This document shows positions 25,631 to 39,546 of a stretch of 64,000 bases of DNA, one piece after another. The stretch spans positions 68,648,118 to 68,712,117 of the forward strand of contig CM060190.1 in the NCBI GenBank assembly GCA_030549335.1, read 5' to 3'. This stretch comes from Pontederia crassipes. Its lineage: Eukaryota > Streptophyta > Magnoliopsida > Commelinales > Pontederiaceae. The first letter of the stretch is position 1. Each line of letters opens with the position of its first letter. The translations under genes and the position numbers were made by a program. The notes beneath the pieces are model-generated. The model was given only the letters and a program-made list of their open reading frames with translations. It was not told where the DNA came from and searched no databases.

Positions 25631-28600
25631 ATGCATGGGATGCAGATGGCGTTGGAGGAGAGCCTACGGGTCGCCTCAGTGCTCGCGCCTCCCAAGGCCG
25701 TAAGTTCTCCCTGCTCGATTATTCGACGGCGTGATCGGTTTTGCGATGGTTTCTCTCTTTCTGTTGATGCCAAATTTTGGGTTCTTACAGATTCTTTTCT
25801 CTTTGTGTGTGGATCTAATGGCATTGTGTTGAAACTTGAAAGTTTGATCTTGTTGTTAGATTCGTGTTGGAAAATGCTAAATGTTCGATTTATCTCAAAT
25901 TTGTCCAAGATTATGGAGACGTTATGCCGAATAACTTTTGCTGTTTATTTTTACACATTTTGATGGAAAATTCTGTTCTGATAGGTAAGTGCAAGATATA
26001 TTTGGCTGCGGACATCCAAAAAGAGAAGTAAATAAATTGTGAAAAAAAAATTTCTCCTTTTCCGCTTAGGAATTCATATTTTCTTAGCATTACTAATACA
26101 GTTATGAAGGACTGAATGGAAACAGTTTGGATTGTATTTCAGTGGCATTCTCCGTTCTACTAGAAAACTACGTTTATCGGAAATCTTTTGCCAACATTTC
26201 CTTAGCTGATATTCAACGTGAAATTCTTTTCTGCTATTTGGTTAATTGTGTGAAATATCTCATGTAAAAAGTTTAAAATTATTATGCAACTTTATGCTTC
26301 TACAAATTCCAATTGTCAGCTACAATTCATTTCATCTTTCAATTAGAACAGTACTAATAATATGCATAATTTCAGAACTTCTCATCTCTGACTAAAATTG
26401 TTGGCACCCTTGGACCAAAGTCTCGATCAGTTGAAACAATTGAGGCATGCCTTAAGGCTGGGATGTCAGGTTTGTGTATCAAGTGCTTTCGGAAACTTTC
26501 TAACTCCTACAACAACTTATGCACATGCTATTTGCTTTTTTCTTTCTTTCATTGGTCAGTTGCACGCTTTGATTTTTCCTGGCTTACTGCTGAGTACCAT
26601 CAAGAGACTCTTGACAACTTGAGGATTGCTGTGAAGAATGTGGAAAAGCTATGTGCTGTAAGTTGTTACTCGGGCCATTTCCCATTGAGATCATTTTGAA
26701 TATGTGGCTAATGCACTAAGCACTTTAGAACCAAATGGATTTTTAAACTGATTTCAGCAATGTGAGTGCATGAAAAGCTCGTCGAGTGTAAAAGACAGCT
26801 CTCGCCCTTTCTCAGAAAAAAACAATGAAAGAAAACGACACTACTCTTTGGATATTTTCCCTGTAGAAACTGAGCGTTTTCTTGAATGGTATCTGATCCA
26901 GACTCTGATTCTTGTTTTCTCAAACCAGAATTCGAGAAACTTACATATTCTTTTTACTCGTCTATGTCGACCTACCAGATTTCATAATGCTGTTAAATAT
27001 GAAATCCATGTAGTTTTTTAGAATCTTTAATTAAATAACAAAGTGTTAGTACATTACTATTTCATCTGATTTTACATGAAGCTATGGGTATATCATGCAT
27101 ATACCAATTGTCTATTTTGTTCGGATTGAATTCTTGCCTGTTTTATATTATGTTCTTCTAACTTTATACACATCTCTTTGTATGCATATAATTTAGAGGT
27201 TGATATATATCATTGATTTAATCCATATTCATTGACTTATCTGGAACGTCACTCTTCTTATTGCGTGCAGTATTGTCAATCCTTCCATATACGACTTTGT
27301 GAATTTAATCTGTTCTTGCAAAATTAGGACTTTGGAAAGGATCTCAGACAGTTGCTTCATCGTCTCAGGTTATGCTTGATACAGTGGGTCCTGAAATTAA
27401 AGTTCACAACCAATCTGGGAATGCAATTGAATTGAAAGTTAATGATTATGTCATTATAACTCCTGATATTTCCAGATGTCAATCAGCTGAAGTCTTGCCA
27501 ATCAATTTTAGTGATCTTGCTAAGGTGAGCGAACTGATGATCATACACAAAATTTTGTGGAAGTCATGATGTCTTCTTGCCTACGCAACTCCAAAAGGAA
27601 TTTTGTTCTGATGAAATATTCTCCGTTAACTTATTTCATTTAGAGAATTATGGATGACTGACAAAATGTGCAGTCATCCTTTTTTGGTTGATGTTTTTAA
27701 TATTTACGTGCTGTGTATAATAGGTATCTCTGTATCCATGCTAATGTTCATCCATATTGGAGGTCTCCTGCATTATATACATTTGCGGATTTGCCAAGGA
27801 CAAATCGCATATACTAGTCTGGTTATCCTTACCAATCATGCTTGTTGGAATATAAGTTTGTAAGAAGACTTGTTGCATATATGCCATTGTTGGTTGCCAC
27901 CTTACTTTCCACTAACATTATTCTATTAGGTGTTGTATGCCAGAAAAGGTGGCGATTTAGGTATTGACTTGCTAACCTCACACAAACCTGGAGTGGATAC
28001 TGTTGTTTAGATCATACTTAGGCAATGCCATGTCAACCTAATTTATGGCACATACAACTCATGTCATATCCGTATCGACCTGTGAACCCTTTAATTGACC
28101 CATCTAATCCTTAAAATATTGTAGAAATCTACCACTTTTACGCATGTGGAATCCTGAGACTGGAAGTTTATGTTATCTGTTTATAGGAGTTACAATTTAA
28201 CTTGATTTTTATGATTCATTCATATTTTACAAGATCTCTTTGTGACTAAAGTAGATTTGTTTTACTGGATTTGGATTGTGTTTTTTCTGTTCATAACTGG
28301 GCTTAAATAATGACATTTATTGCTGTTTTTGTTGTGTTATGTTGTTTTACATAGTTAATGGCAAATTCCAGTTAAGACTTTTTTGCTACCTTTGATAAAC
28401 ATTTGTGTTCAGGTTGAGATTGAATGGCATATTGATGTGGATCTTAGAAGACGTGATCTCTCACACCAACTAATATCGTTCGAATCGTATTTAGTTTATG
28501 CTCTATAGTCCACACTACTGCAAGTATACAGGTCGAGTAGAAATCACGAGTGTCGTAACCCTATTGATTTAGATTAGAATGTTAACCTATTTATATCTCA

Positions 28601-31600
28601 AAGATTGTCACAGAAATTAATATCAGGAAAGTGATAGAGTTAAAATTGTTGAAGTGAAGATTCCAAGAAGATGAGGATTCTCTTGTGGTGAATTGGTTAC
28701 TACTATGGCATGACTACCAAATGAGGAGGATGATCTCTCGATTCTTTCTTTTAGAAACAATCTAACTCTTCCCGCTCATCCCTCGACCTCTCTCGGAATG
28801 TTGGGGATTAAGCCGTTAGTTGATAGATTAGGAATGATAGTCAATTGATCACTCAACTTGACTATTAAGAAAATTGATCTCTCGATTCTTCTGAATGTTT
28901 AAATCAAAATCCTAATCACGATATAAAGCTCAATCCAAGACAATTAAGATCATTGCGGACTCTCGTTCCACAATGCAACAACATAGACCTTTCAGTCAAT
29001 CAGAAATAGAAAAGCTCATAAAAATAATGCCATCGCAGATAATTCTAGTAAACACTATCCTTTCTCTCGAATAGGACAGAGAGTGAACAGAATAGTGATC
29101 TCTCAATCTATGGAAGTTATATATAAAGCTCAATCCAAGACAATTAAGATCATTGCGGACTCTCGTCCCACAATGCAACAACATAGACCTTTCAATCAAT
29201 CAGAAATAGAAAAGCTCATAAAAATAATGCCACCGCAGATAGTTCTAGTAAACACTATCCTTTCTCTCGAATAGGACAGAGAGTGAACAGAATAGTGATC
29301 TCTCGAACTATGAAAGTTATATATGACTAAATCACTCACGATGCAATTCAATATAAATAAAAAAGATGTCTAATGGATATGGCTATCAAAAGGGAATCAA
29401 AACCACAGTAGCAACACAATTTTACACCACAAGAAAAGACAATTTAGCCAAACATAGGCCTTGATGAAATCAGAATGTTTTTAAACATCTTCCTTCCTTT
29501 ATCCTGCCGTGCTTCTCCCTGGATCCTCTCAAAAAAATATCCTCCTGCCAAAAAGAACTCCGCCCCCTTTTTCTTTGCTGCCCCCTTGTGTTTTATCCCC
29601 TCGTTTCTGTTGGAATTCAAAATTTAAAAAGTAGTTAGCTCCTATAGACTAGTTCAAAAAGGTCAGAAAAATAACTTAATTTTTATGAATTCAATAAAGT
29701 TTTAATGCAGGCAGAACTTTCATTGATAATCATGAGTAAAATAAGAGATGATCACATATGGAAATTGGGTTGAAATGTACCCTGTTCCACCAACATAAAT
29801 TGTCATCCGAATATTCAGCACTTTCACATCAAAATTAAACAAATAATATCCAGCCAATAATTAATACCATTTTGTTTGCTGGCTTCATCATTGTATTATG
29901 AATTTACCAGAAGTGTATCGAGTGTCAAGCAAGTATGGTTTCCATCATTCTATTAACTTACTGGCACATGCTTCTTGATTAGATGACCTTAGTGAGAACC
30001 ATATCCAACTAGTAACACTGTCATATTTCCTTCAATAGATGTCTTTAGTGATTGTTGAATTTCAGGTAGTAAAAAGAGGTGATACTATCTTTGTTGGACA
30101 ATATCTTTTTACGGGAAGTGAGTCAACATCCGTTTGGCTTGAGGTAAACGTCCTTTGGTTTTTATTAGCTATTCATAGATCATAAAATTTATACCAATCA
30201 TATCTTTTTATGTTAATGTCGGGAAATAGCTCTATTACTATTTTGGAACTATGGTTAATAGGAGTATAAATAGTTTTAAGCCTTCTTTTTATTTTAATAG
30301 ACATAATAACCCTATTCTAAGAAACATGATAGTAGAGCATTCAATATCCTGATACCAAACTCTGACAGAATTGTATAAAAAATATTTTCTCGCGTGATGT
30401 CTACTTGTTCGGTTGGGTAGATCAAAATTGCTAGCATCCCGCATGCAATGAGTGTTAAAATTATAACGTAAAAGTAAGTATATAATTACTTTTTGTAAAA
30501 GTAAATCTTATTCAACTTCTTGTTGTTTGTAAATGTTATTGTGTGTGTGCAGGTATTGGAGACAATGGGTGAAGATGTGAAATGCCTCATAAAGAACAGT
30601 ACTACACTTTCTGGCTCCATCTTGACCATGCACGTGGCACAAGTTCCAATCAAATTGCCTACCCTAAGTGCAGCTGATAAGCAAGTATGTTATATTAGCG
30701 TCCTAACTTCTTATCACAGTTGTCAGTATCATATGTGTCAATCTTTGAGCTGTAACCAACTAAAATAAATGTTTGGGATCTGGAACTTTCGTAGGTTGTA
30801 TCCTATTACATATCTTGGCATGTGATTGGTGTAGGTAATTAGATGAAATGGCAACTTATTTTTCAGCAGGCATTATAGCAAAATAAACAAATAAAGGCTA
30901 AAGAATCAACTAGACTTGTAGCTAACATAATCATAGCAGCAACAATTCTAATTTTGCTGTTTTGTATGTGTTGATTCCTCTGCTACAAGATAGCATTTCA
31001 TAAGTAAATAGAGAAGAAAAAATTATAATGTTGAGCCAATATGATATTTTATCAATGTCGTTTGAGACAACCCATAATGGATGAATTCCAAGTTTTGATA
31101 CAGTATTGGTACAGTGAGATACACATGTTCTGGGCCATCATAAATGAAGGCAATAGGTTCAAGGACAGCTTGATATTCTGTCATCATAAATAAATCATGC
31201 TCGAACTAACATACAGGAGTTCACCATATTCTCCAATTAATTTTGTCTTTCCTTCTAGTCCATAGTTCTTTCCCAGTTTTTTTTCTTGCACATGTAGATC
31301 AGATGAAATGAGGTTATCACTCCCAGAAGTCTATTATCAACTTTCTTATATGGAGATTTGTATTTTTCTTAACCAGATTATAACAACTTGGGGGTCACAC
31401 AACAATGTTGATATCATTTCTCTTTCCTTCACCCGTCATGTGGATGATGTCCGTGAGGTGTGTGTATGTTATAAATATTTTTAATGTACTCCTTTATCTT
31501 GCAAGTATTTTTTTCTTTTAATGATATATGGAAGAAAGGCTAGATAATTAAATGATCTGATTAGGTTTATTCATCTACTATGATAATCATGTATTGCCAC

Positions 31601-34600
31601 CAGACACTTCAAATAGAAATGAATCGGAATAAGTTTTACTCACCAATATTTTTGGGAAATTTTCTCTCCCACACCATAGATTGCCCATGCTTGGCTCAGC
31701 ATGTCCTGGTGATTTGTCATCATGTCTTATCAAATCCTACCCTTTGGAATACTGGTAAGCATGGACTCAGCTGATCTGAGTCAAAAGGTGGATAAGAGTA
31801 CATCAAGAGAAAGAAAAATATGGAGGAAAAAAAAAGCAAAACTAGTATTGTCCTATTCATTTAATGTATTATGAAAATATTCATCTAAATTGTTTGCACC
31901 ACCTTATCCTTATAATTGTTTCAAACTTGAAGGATTGTAGTGTTTGTGTTCAATTTTTAATGACCTAAACAAAATTGTCACATAGATCAATTTGCCAAGA
32001 AACAACTACAACATCCCTATAACCACTCTGTGCTCTGGTGGTTGGTACTTAGTAGCAGCATAGCAGGTATGACATTCCATCCGTTCGAAACTGGACATAA
32101 CTGAACCCAAACAGTTCAGATTAGGAAGGGGATGAAATGAGAGGGAATAGGCAAAATGATGGAGGGAGTAAAATGGGTAATGGACACCCTATGAAAAGGA
32201 GGAAAATGAGAGGGATCAGGCTGCTGGTGGAAGTATCACTCAAGAGAGACAAGATGGTGATGTAGAATCTCTCTGTGGCCACACTGTACTGAGGAAAAAA
32301 AACTGAAAGCTCTCCCTTTAAAACAGCAAGGTCACCTTGCGTCCTTGAACTGATAACCATCCTTCGGCTAACCTAGCCTCCTCCGTCCCTCGGGACCAAT
32401 AAGGGGTAGTACAGGAATATTCACCTGTTGTCCATCGACTATGCCTTTCGACTTGATCTTAGGCCCTAACTCACCATCCACAGATGAACCTTGTGGAGGA
32501 ACCCTTAGGTTTTCAGGGCATTGAATTCTCACCAATGTTTGTGTTACTCAAGCCGACATTCTCGCTTCCGCTTCGTCCAATCTTGCTGTAAGAATAGATT
32601 GAGTGTGGTGTTTGGGAACTTCTTATGGTGGAAACATGTTTTCCTCTCTTCTTTGAGGCACTAAGGTGAACTACTTCCGCGGGAGCATAAGTACTTAGAG
32701 AACTGACTACTAGACTCTAATATATTTGTAGTAGTCAAACTACTGTTTGTGTTATCATCTCTAGGAACTATTAAATGCCATGTGAAACTTATTATTAATT
32801 TTCTAAAAGTTCTACTGACTACTAGGCTCTAATATATTGGAACTTTTTCTTGAGAAGGTAACCTCGGAACTATTGATTGCTGATCATATATTTGTTCTAT
32901 TGCTTTTGTTTAGTACCTGTACTTTATCTGGATTATATTTGTTTCTAAAAATGTGGAGCTATAATGCCACTCCTAATTGAATAGTTTTTTTTTATCATGT
33001 ATTTTATTTTCTAAATTTGAGTAATTTTGTTCATTATATGCAGCTTAGAGAGTTCCTAAGAAGTCAAAATCTATGTAATACTCAGATTTATGCTAAAATT
33101 GAGAACTTTGAGGTCAGAATGCTTCTTCCAATTAAGCAGTTTGCATTTCGTATCTCAAATTTCTTTGGTTCTGAATGGTTGCATATTTTAAGGTATGTAT
33201 TTCTTGTTTAGGGTCTAGAACATTTTGACGAAATTCTTGAAGAAGCAGATGGCATCATTCTTTCTCGCGGGAATCTAGGGATAGATCTCCCTCCTGAGAA
33301 GGTAAAGAGTCAAGAAATTAAATGGACAGATTGGTAGGTTAAATATACTTATATATTCCACATTCTAGTCATGTTGTCTTTGCTGATGCAAATTATTAAG
33401 CTTCCGTCTGATGTAATAATCCTTGAGCCATTTTTCAACAAAAGAGACTAAAGATCAAATTGTTGTTATTGAAAAAAGAAGGTTTGCATTCTCTTCAGTT
33501 GTGAAAGTATTTTCGCTTGGTCACAGTTCATCAATTTTCTCAACATTATGTAAACTATAACTTGTTCAATTTCACACGGACTACTTGATTTTCTCCAGAT
33601 ACAAAATATAAACTTCACCCACCTAATGAATCGTGATGCTGTTAATGTCAATCTACTTTACAGGTTTCTTTCATGGTGATATTGCATCATTAATGTTGTT
33701 AGTCACAAATATTGTGTCGCCGAACCCAAAAAATTGTTTATGTTTTCGTGCCATAATTTACTTTATGTTTCACTTAAGCTTTAAAAAAAATTGCTCAAAG
33801 TGCATCATATGAACAGTAATTTACTTTATGCTATATTTAAATTCTTTTGCATCTGGTGACAATTTAGTACAAGGATTTGTATTTAGTACATTTCTCAATG
33901 TTGCAGGTGTTTATATTTCAAAAAACTGCAATCCAAAAGTGCAATATGGCTGGGAAGCCCGCCGTAGTCACTAGAGTACTGGACAGTATGACTGATAACT
34001 TGCGTCCAACTCGCGCAGAGGCAACTGATGTAGCAAATGCTGTCCTTGATGGTTTGTAATAACATGCATAATTGTGTTATCACCTTCTGTGGCATCATAA
34101 ACTTTTTACTGTACCCCCATTTGATGCAGGTACTGATGGAATTTTGCTAGGCGCAGAAACACTTCGAGGCCTCTATCCTGTTGAGGCATTAAAAACAGTT
34201 GGTCAAATATGTGCTGAAGTATGTCATTTAGTCCATTTTATTTTTTTTTCCTGTTCTGAGAAGTTTCAAAGTACTTATAGTAGATTGGCACACACCATGA
34301 CATGGTCAGTTACTAACAATTTATCACTTTGTAGGCTGAGAGTGTTTATAACCAATCTCATCAATTCAAAAAAATAGTACAACATGCTGGAGATCCCATG
34401 TCCCATGAAGAATCTGTTGCCTCATCCGCTGTATAATCCTGTCAACTTTCATTATGCAGGTTTTCATCTGTCCATGTGCTAACTCAATTATGACCTTTCC
34501 TTCATTTTGTAGGTACGTGCTGCAGTTAAAGTGAATGCCTCTATCATTGTTGTTTTCACTTCATCAGGAAGAGCTGCAAGGTAGTGAATAAATAATTTCT

Positions 34601-35550
34601 AACCAAAATTTTGGGTTCTTCATCAATATTCGCTTGATGGAACTTCATAATGAAGCTAAATTTTTAATATGGTATTATGCAGATTGGTAGCTAAGTATAG
34701 ACCCCCAATGCCAGTTTTTGCTGTGGTTGTGCCACGACAAGAAGTCGATTCTGATTCCACCTTTTTCGGTACAGTGCAGGTTGTTGCAGGCTTACACTTA
34801 TCTTAAAGTTCAAAATAATAAAATATCTAGTTTTTTTCAGTTAAAATGATATAACTAATTAATCTCTGGTGTGCAGGCTAGGCAATGCCTTGCATTAAGA
34901 GGAATTTATCCAATTCTGACTAGCTCTTTGGTAAGCTATCCAATCGCTAAGAGTGGTTTTGCTTTTTATTTTCTGGAGATGTTCCATCTAAGCAAACATA
35001 GGAAGACTTTTTTTCTGTGAAGAACATGGAAATATACATGAGTGCACGTCCATGCATCAAAGAGATTGCATAGAGTGCACTAATATAAGAACAAATGTAT
35101 TCATGGTTTTATTTCTTCAATGTGAACTACCAAAGTATATAGAAATTGCAATCTTGGTAAGTAGAACACATGAAATACTAAATGGTTCTTCAGGATGCTT
35201 CTTTATTTTGGCAAGCACATCAAGGCCCATCAAAGATAAGATGCATAATGCCAGTTTGTGTTCTATAATATGGTCTGAATTAGTCGTCTAGATTCACCAA
35301 ATATAAAAGATTAAGAATATGGTAGTCCAGTCTTACACCGCAAAAGACTACTCTTGATAGCTTCATGTACCATTTCTGATGGTGTTTTTTGTAGATTGAC
35401 GGGAAGGACCAAAGAGATGAGTCAGGATTACAACTTGCACTGAACTATGGAAAATCAGTTGGCATATTGAAGTCCTACCACCGAGTAGTCGTCTTTGAGA
35501 AGATTGGGGATTCATCGGTTGTCAAAATTATTGAATATGACGCTTCTTAA
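25631..35550 (+). CDS. Pyruvate kinase, cytosolic type, complete
   Basis: Last step of glycolysis: phosphoenolpyruvate + ADP to pyruvate + ATP. Sixteen GT..AG exons: 25631-25699, 26376-26469, 26560-26657, 27369-27524, 30066-30143, 30553-30684, 31377-31457, 33044-33112, 33212-33301, 33907-34051, 34130-34218, 34335-34430, 34513-34580, 34683-34779, 34877-34930, 35395-35550. They total 1572 nt, giving 523 aa, normal for plant cytosolic PK. Motifs in order: [33 protein letters not shown], the catalytic-lysine segment [80 protein letters not shown], then the C-terminal domain with [15 protein letters not shown] and [10 protein letters not shown]. No plastid transit peptide is visible. Intron 4 (2.5 kb) holds a tandem duplication and intron 7 a plastid rDNA copy, so the gene has been a target for insertions, yet its reading frame is intact. 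Confidence 0.95.
28921..29320. repeat. 200-bp tandem duplication in pyruvate kinase intron 4
   Basis: The segment 28921-29120 is repeated directly as 29121-29320 with exactly 200-bp spacing (ATATAAAGCTCAATCCAAGA at both starts). Only a handful of substitutions are visible, so the duplication is young. The wider stretch, about 28440-29480, differs in texture from the rest of the intron and may be an unidentified transposable-element insertion. Confidence 0.88.
32325..32580 (-). pseudogene. NUPT: nuclear copy of plastid 23S rRNA gene fragment
   Basis: Read on the minus strand, this stretch follows the plastid 23S rRNA as I remember it: GGACGAAGCGGAAGCGAGAA, TGTCGGCTTGAGTAAC, AACCTAAGGGTTCCTCC, AGTCGATGGACAACAGG, ATTCCTGTACTACCCC, GGAGGCTAGGTTAGCCG and CAAGGACGCAAGGTGACC. 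It lies inside pyruvate kinase intron 7. The differences that stand out look like C-to-T / G-to-A changes, as expected for deaminated organelle DNA in the nucleus. It is non-functional as rRNA and far too short. Edges are approximate. Confidence 0.88.
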
Positions 35551-36237
35551 TATTTCTACTCCTAGGTGGACACTTCCCCAACATTGTGCGAAATAATGAC
35601 CCTTAGCGATTAGATATCTGGTTGAGTGGTTGTATTTAGTTTTCTTCTTCTCCAGTCTTCAATAGCGAGGACTGGATATTGTCACGCATCATTAGGAATA
35701 CATAGAAATTTTTTTTTATCCTCTTGTACTCACTGTTGTGATGCCATCATATTTTCATTTTATAAGATCGTTGTAGCTTTCTATCAAATGTTTAGCTGAC
35801 ACTTTTGGCTTACATTTGGAGCTGGTGATCTGAATCACAGAAGTCGGCCGGAACTTATTGTGGTTAAAATGTTAAATGCCTAACATTTGTAGCACTGTGT
35901 ACGTGACAGCATGGGCTGTGTTGTAACAGGTTTTACATGTGCAATTTTTTTTCAACGATGCAAACTTTGGGGGCTGAAAAATTATGACCACATTGGGAAG
36001 TTTGCCAATGTCCAAAGCCATGTAGAGCAATCGGCTTCATGTTTTTATAAGATCTTTTTCTTAATAAAATGGAAAACGAGAAGAAGTTAAGGTTAGAGCG
36101 GGAAAAGTTGTATGAAAAATGTTTGCTTGCGAAAGGATTGTAATAAGAACACTTTAGACATTGAATCAGACGGTCCATCGTGAATACAAGGGGATGTGCC
36201 ATCTTGATGTGAAAAAGATGGAAAATATAAAAAGATA

Positions 36238-36310
36238 TGGAGATGCGGGGGATCGAACCCCGTGCCTCTCGCATGCAAAGCGAGCGCTCTACCATTTGAG
36301 CTACATCCCC
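36238..36310 (-). tRNA. tRNA-Ala (anticodon UGC)
   Basis: A 73-nt cloverleaf on the minus strand. The acceptor stem GGGGATG pairs with CATCTCC (one G-U), and the discriminator is A. The D arm contains TAGCTCAAATGGTAGAGC. The anticodon stem CTCGC/GCGAG closes the loop TTTGCAT with TGC at 36275-36277. The T arm is GGGGTTCGATCCCC. No intron, no encoded CCA. It lies about 0.7 kb beyond the pyruvate kinase stop, in opposite orientation. Confidence 0.95.
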
Positions 36311-36319
36311 AATTTTTTT

Positions 36320-37479
36320 ATTACATGCTTGTATAATTAATTTAAACTTAAAAAATGCATAAGATGAGTAAATAATTTCTTGTTATTGAAATTAAATTGG
36401 ATGCTACTTTAGTTAAGCATTTGTTAGCGAAAATTAGACAAAGAATTGGGCGGCTAGGCTATATTTGCAATTTGTAATGCATGATTCCATTTAAGACAAG
36501 AAGAAAAGTTTGATATTGCACAATAAAGAAAAAAAATATACAATTGCATCGATGTATTTTTGCTATGACAAAATAATTGTTGGTAGTGGTGGACTCCCAA
36601 AAAAATGTGAGAGGGAATAAAAGAGTTTAGTATATTAAATATAAATCATGAGCACAAAAAATAGAAAAAAGGCCTGCGCTGGGCCCAAGCGGGAAAAGCC
36701 CCCAAGGTCTTAGATAATTAAGATACTATTTATTTATTTTATTAAGTCCACTCGCTTAAATATGAAAGAATCCACAATCAGCATAAATTCTATTTTTCTC
36801 ATTAGTCGAATCACATTTTATAAAATATTAACATTTGCATGCACTTTGTCCATATTAAGAGCATCTCAAATTCGATATCTTAAAAAAAATACACGGCTAT
36901 TTGATCAATTGAAAGGAAAATGTTTGGATAAATTAATTCTAGAAATTTTATTAATAAATTTTTTCATCTAAAAAATCTTATAAAATACATCTTAATTAAA
37001 TGATTTTTATTTATATGTAGATCCCTCATAATCCCTTTAAACCTTGGAGTCCGTGAGTCGACGCTGGATATAACTATAATCCCCAATGAAGAAAGAAGTT
37101 TTTTTTTTCTTTCAACTTTGACTTTAATGAGCTTTTATTTTTGAAAGCATATTAGCAATTGTGTTACCATGTGTTTATTCTCACAAATAATCCTATGTGA
37201 CTAAAAATAATTTTCAACACCATAGGTAAGTGTACAATAACATTTTATATTCAAATTAATTGATAACAAAATATTATTTAAACACCAACCAAGGGGAAAA
37301 TTATCTTAACTATAATGTAGAATAACAAAATAGAATATTTTATTTTCTTAGAAAATTAACAAAATAATTATGACATATTACTTGAAGTTTTAGTTGATTA
37401 GTTAGGTCCTATTAACTCTGAAAAAATAAACCAAGAAGAATGTATCATAAATCAAAATAATGTAAAAATATATAGAAAT
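36320..37479. other. AT-rich spacer
   Basis: No gene or clear element recognised; short low-complexity frames only. Confidence 0.6.
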
Positions 37480-37830
37480 AAAAATAATTAAAATAAAGCA
37501 CATGAAATAATAACATTTCATGATGACTTCAATGAAATGGATTTTACGCTCAACACTACCATTTTGTTGGTGTGTATGACCACATCAAATAGGATGATGA
37601 ATATTAGAGGAGCTTAGAATAGAGGACAAGTCACGAAATTCACTAACATCATCTATTCACAGTAATTTAATTGATGCTCTATAAAAGAAATGAAAACTAC
37701 AAAAGCTTTAAGGACATTAGATTTATTTGAAAGAGGAAACAATCAAGAATATTTCGAAAAATCATCTACAATAACTAGAACGATGTCTAGAAGTAGATGC
37801 CATTAGAGCAAATCCTCATACGTCGAGGAG
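37480..37830 (-). mobile_element. Ty1/Copia retrotransposon fossil (integrase core fragment)
   Basis: On the minus strand the segment carries Copia integrase hallmarks: a VDDFSKYS stretch and, further on, HQQNGSVERK, in the order and spacing expected within the integrase core. No LTRs, gag or RT were recognised nearby. It is a short, broken and clearly old fragment with several breaks. Confidence 0.65.
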
Positions 37831-39540
37831 TCGAAGTGATTCCATGCAACAAAAACCCGTGGGAGAAAGAGGAATGTGCGTGAACTTTCTTTGAAGACAT
37901 GCAATACACGTCGAGGAAGGAGAGACAGGAGAGAGTGCGAGATGATGCCGAGAGGCTCTAAGAAGAAGAAGAAAAGGAGTTAATATCATTTTAAATAAAC
38001 AATAAAAATAATATAAGTGTAAAATGGTAAAAATAGACTCATATAATTATGTATATGGGAAAGAAAAGTAAATTTAAATATCTTTACAACAAAAATTATA
38101 CATGAATCAACAAGTTGAAAGTTAAAGAAAGAATTATGAATAAGGAGAAAATATATTCTTTTCCTTTCGGAACCACCTATAATTATTGATCTAGTGTGAC
38201 ATTTAATTAATATCAAGAGTCACATTAATCTAAAAATAAATAAATAAATTGCCGTTTTTTATTTAGGTCGTGTCATGGGTTTACGCGAGACTTTCGGAGA
38301 CTACTAGTGCTGATTAATGTAAAATAACGAAGATAAAGTGATAATAATTTATTAGCATGATTCTAACAATTGATTGTAGGACTGTTAGCATATGTGGATC
38401 ACTCTCGAGGCAAAATAGAAATAAAACTAGGTAACTTCTTTGCGCTTGGCGCAATTTAAGTATATTTATTACTTATATATTTTTATTAATATTTATAATA
38501 TAGTCGTACTATTTTTTTAACATACAATATTATCAACAAATATCCTACAATATGGATTAAGATAGATGTTAGTCAAATTTATATTTTAAAATATTTATAT
38601 GACTATAAAAAAAATATTATTTCTTTCACAACATTAGAATAAGTATTATTTAAATTGAAAAGTTTTTAGTATTATTTTATTATTGTGCTTTCCATTATTA
38701 CAAAAAATATAATGGAATATAAGGATCAATATGAAATTTGAGAAAATTTAACCATGGTGTTAAATTTTAAATAAACATAAAGATGCATTTATATATTATT
38801 ATATTTTAAGATAAAAAAATAAAAGCCAACTTACAATTTATGAAAATTTAATATTGATCTTAAGTTTAATACATATTAATTCATAAAGCAATTATGTATG
38901 ATTATTTATTATTATAAATAATAAAAATAAAAGAGTTAAAATGTAACTATTAAATTTGATAATTAATTAATTAATATTTAATAATGAGAATACCAAGTGA
39001 CAATGCAAAAAATAAAATGATGTAATAGATTAATAAAATATTAAAATATACCATTAATTTACAGGATATTTAATAATGAAGAATACCAATGAATTAAATA
39101 ATGTAATAAATTAATATAGTATTGAGATACTAATTATAAAATTATAAATTGAAAAAATATAAAAAAATAGAAAGAATAGTGAAAGACGAAGAGGTCTTAA
39201 TGGATAGTATTAGATGGACTTGACATTTATCCATTCCCAAAGCATAAAGCTACGTCCATCTTGGATGACCCAGTGGAAATAGTTTGGATTTAACTCTTCA
39301 AATTTTTTAAGAACTTTTTTTTTCCGGTAAGTTTTAAGAACTTTTCACCTACAACTAATTAATAAATTTATCATAATAGCTGAAGATAAACTTGATGATA
39401 ACTATTAATACCTTATGTTAGAGTTGTATAAAACATTAAAATATTTTTACCTTCACGGGTGATCATGCGCAAAGATGGCATCAGGTAACATATGTACTTT
39501 TAAGTCATGAATCAATAACTTTAATTAGTGAATAAATGGA
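37831..39540. other. AT-rich spacer upstream of the KCS fragment
   Basis: Very AT-rich, with repeated TTAATAATG/TAATATTAA-like words around 38940-39130. No gene seen. Confidence 0.6.
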
Positions 39541-39546
39541 TGCATT

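Noticed and set aside
32121-32360. 79-aa frame touching the plastid rDNA copy in pyruvate kinase intron 7
   Set aside because: Intronic, and partly a translation of rDNA-derived sequence.
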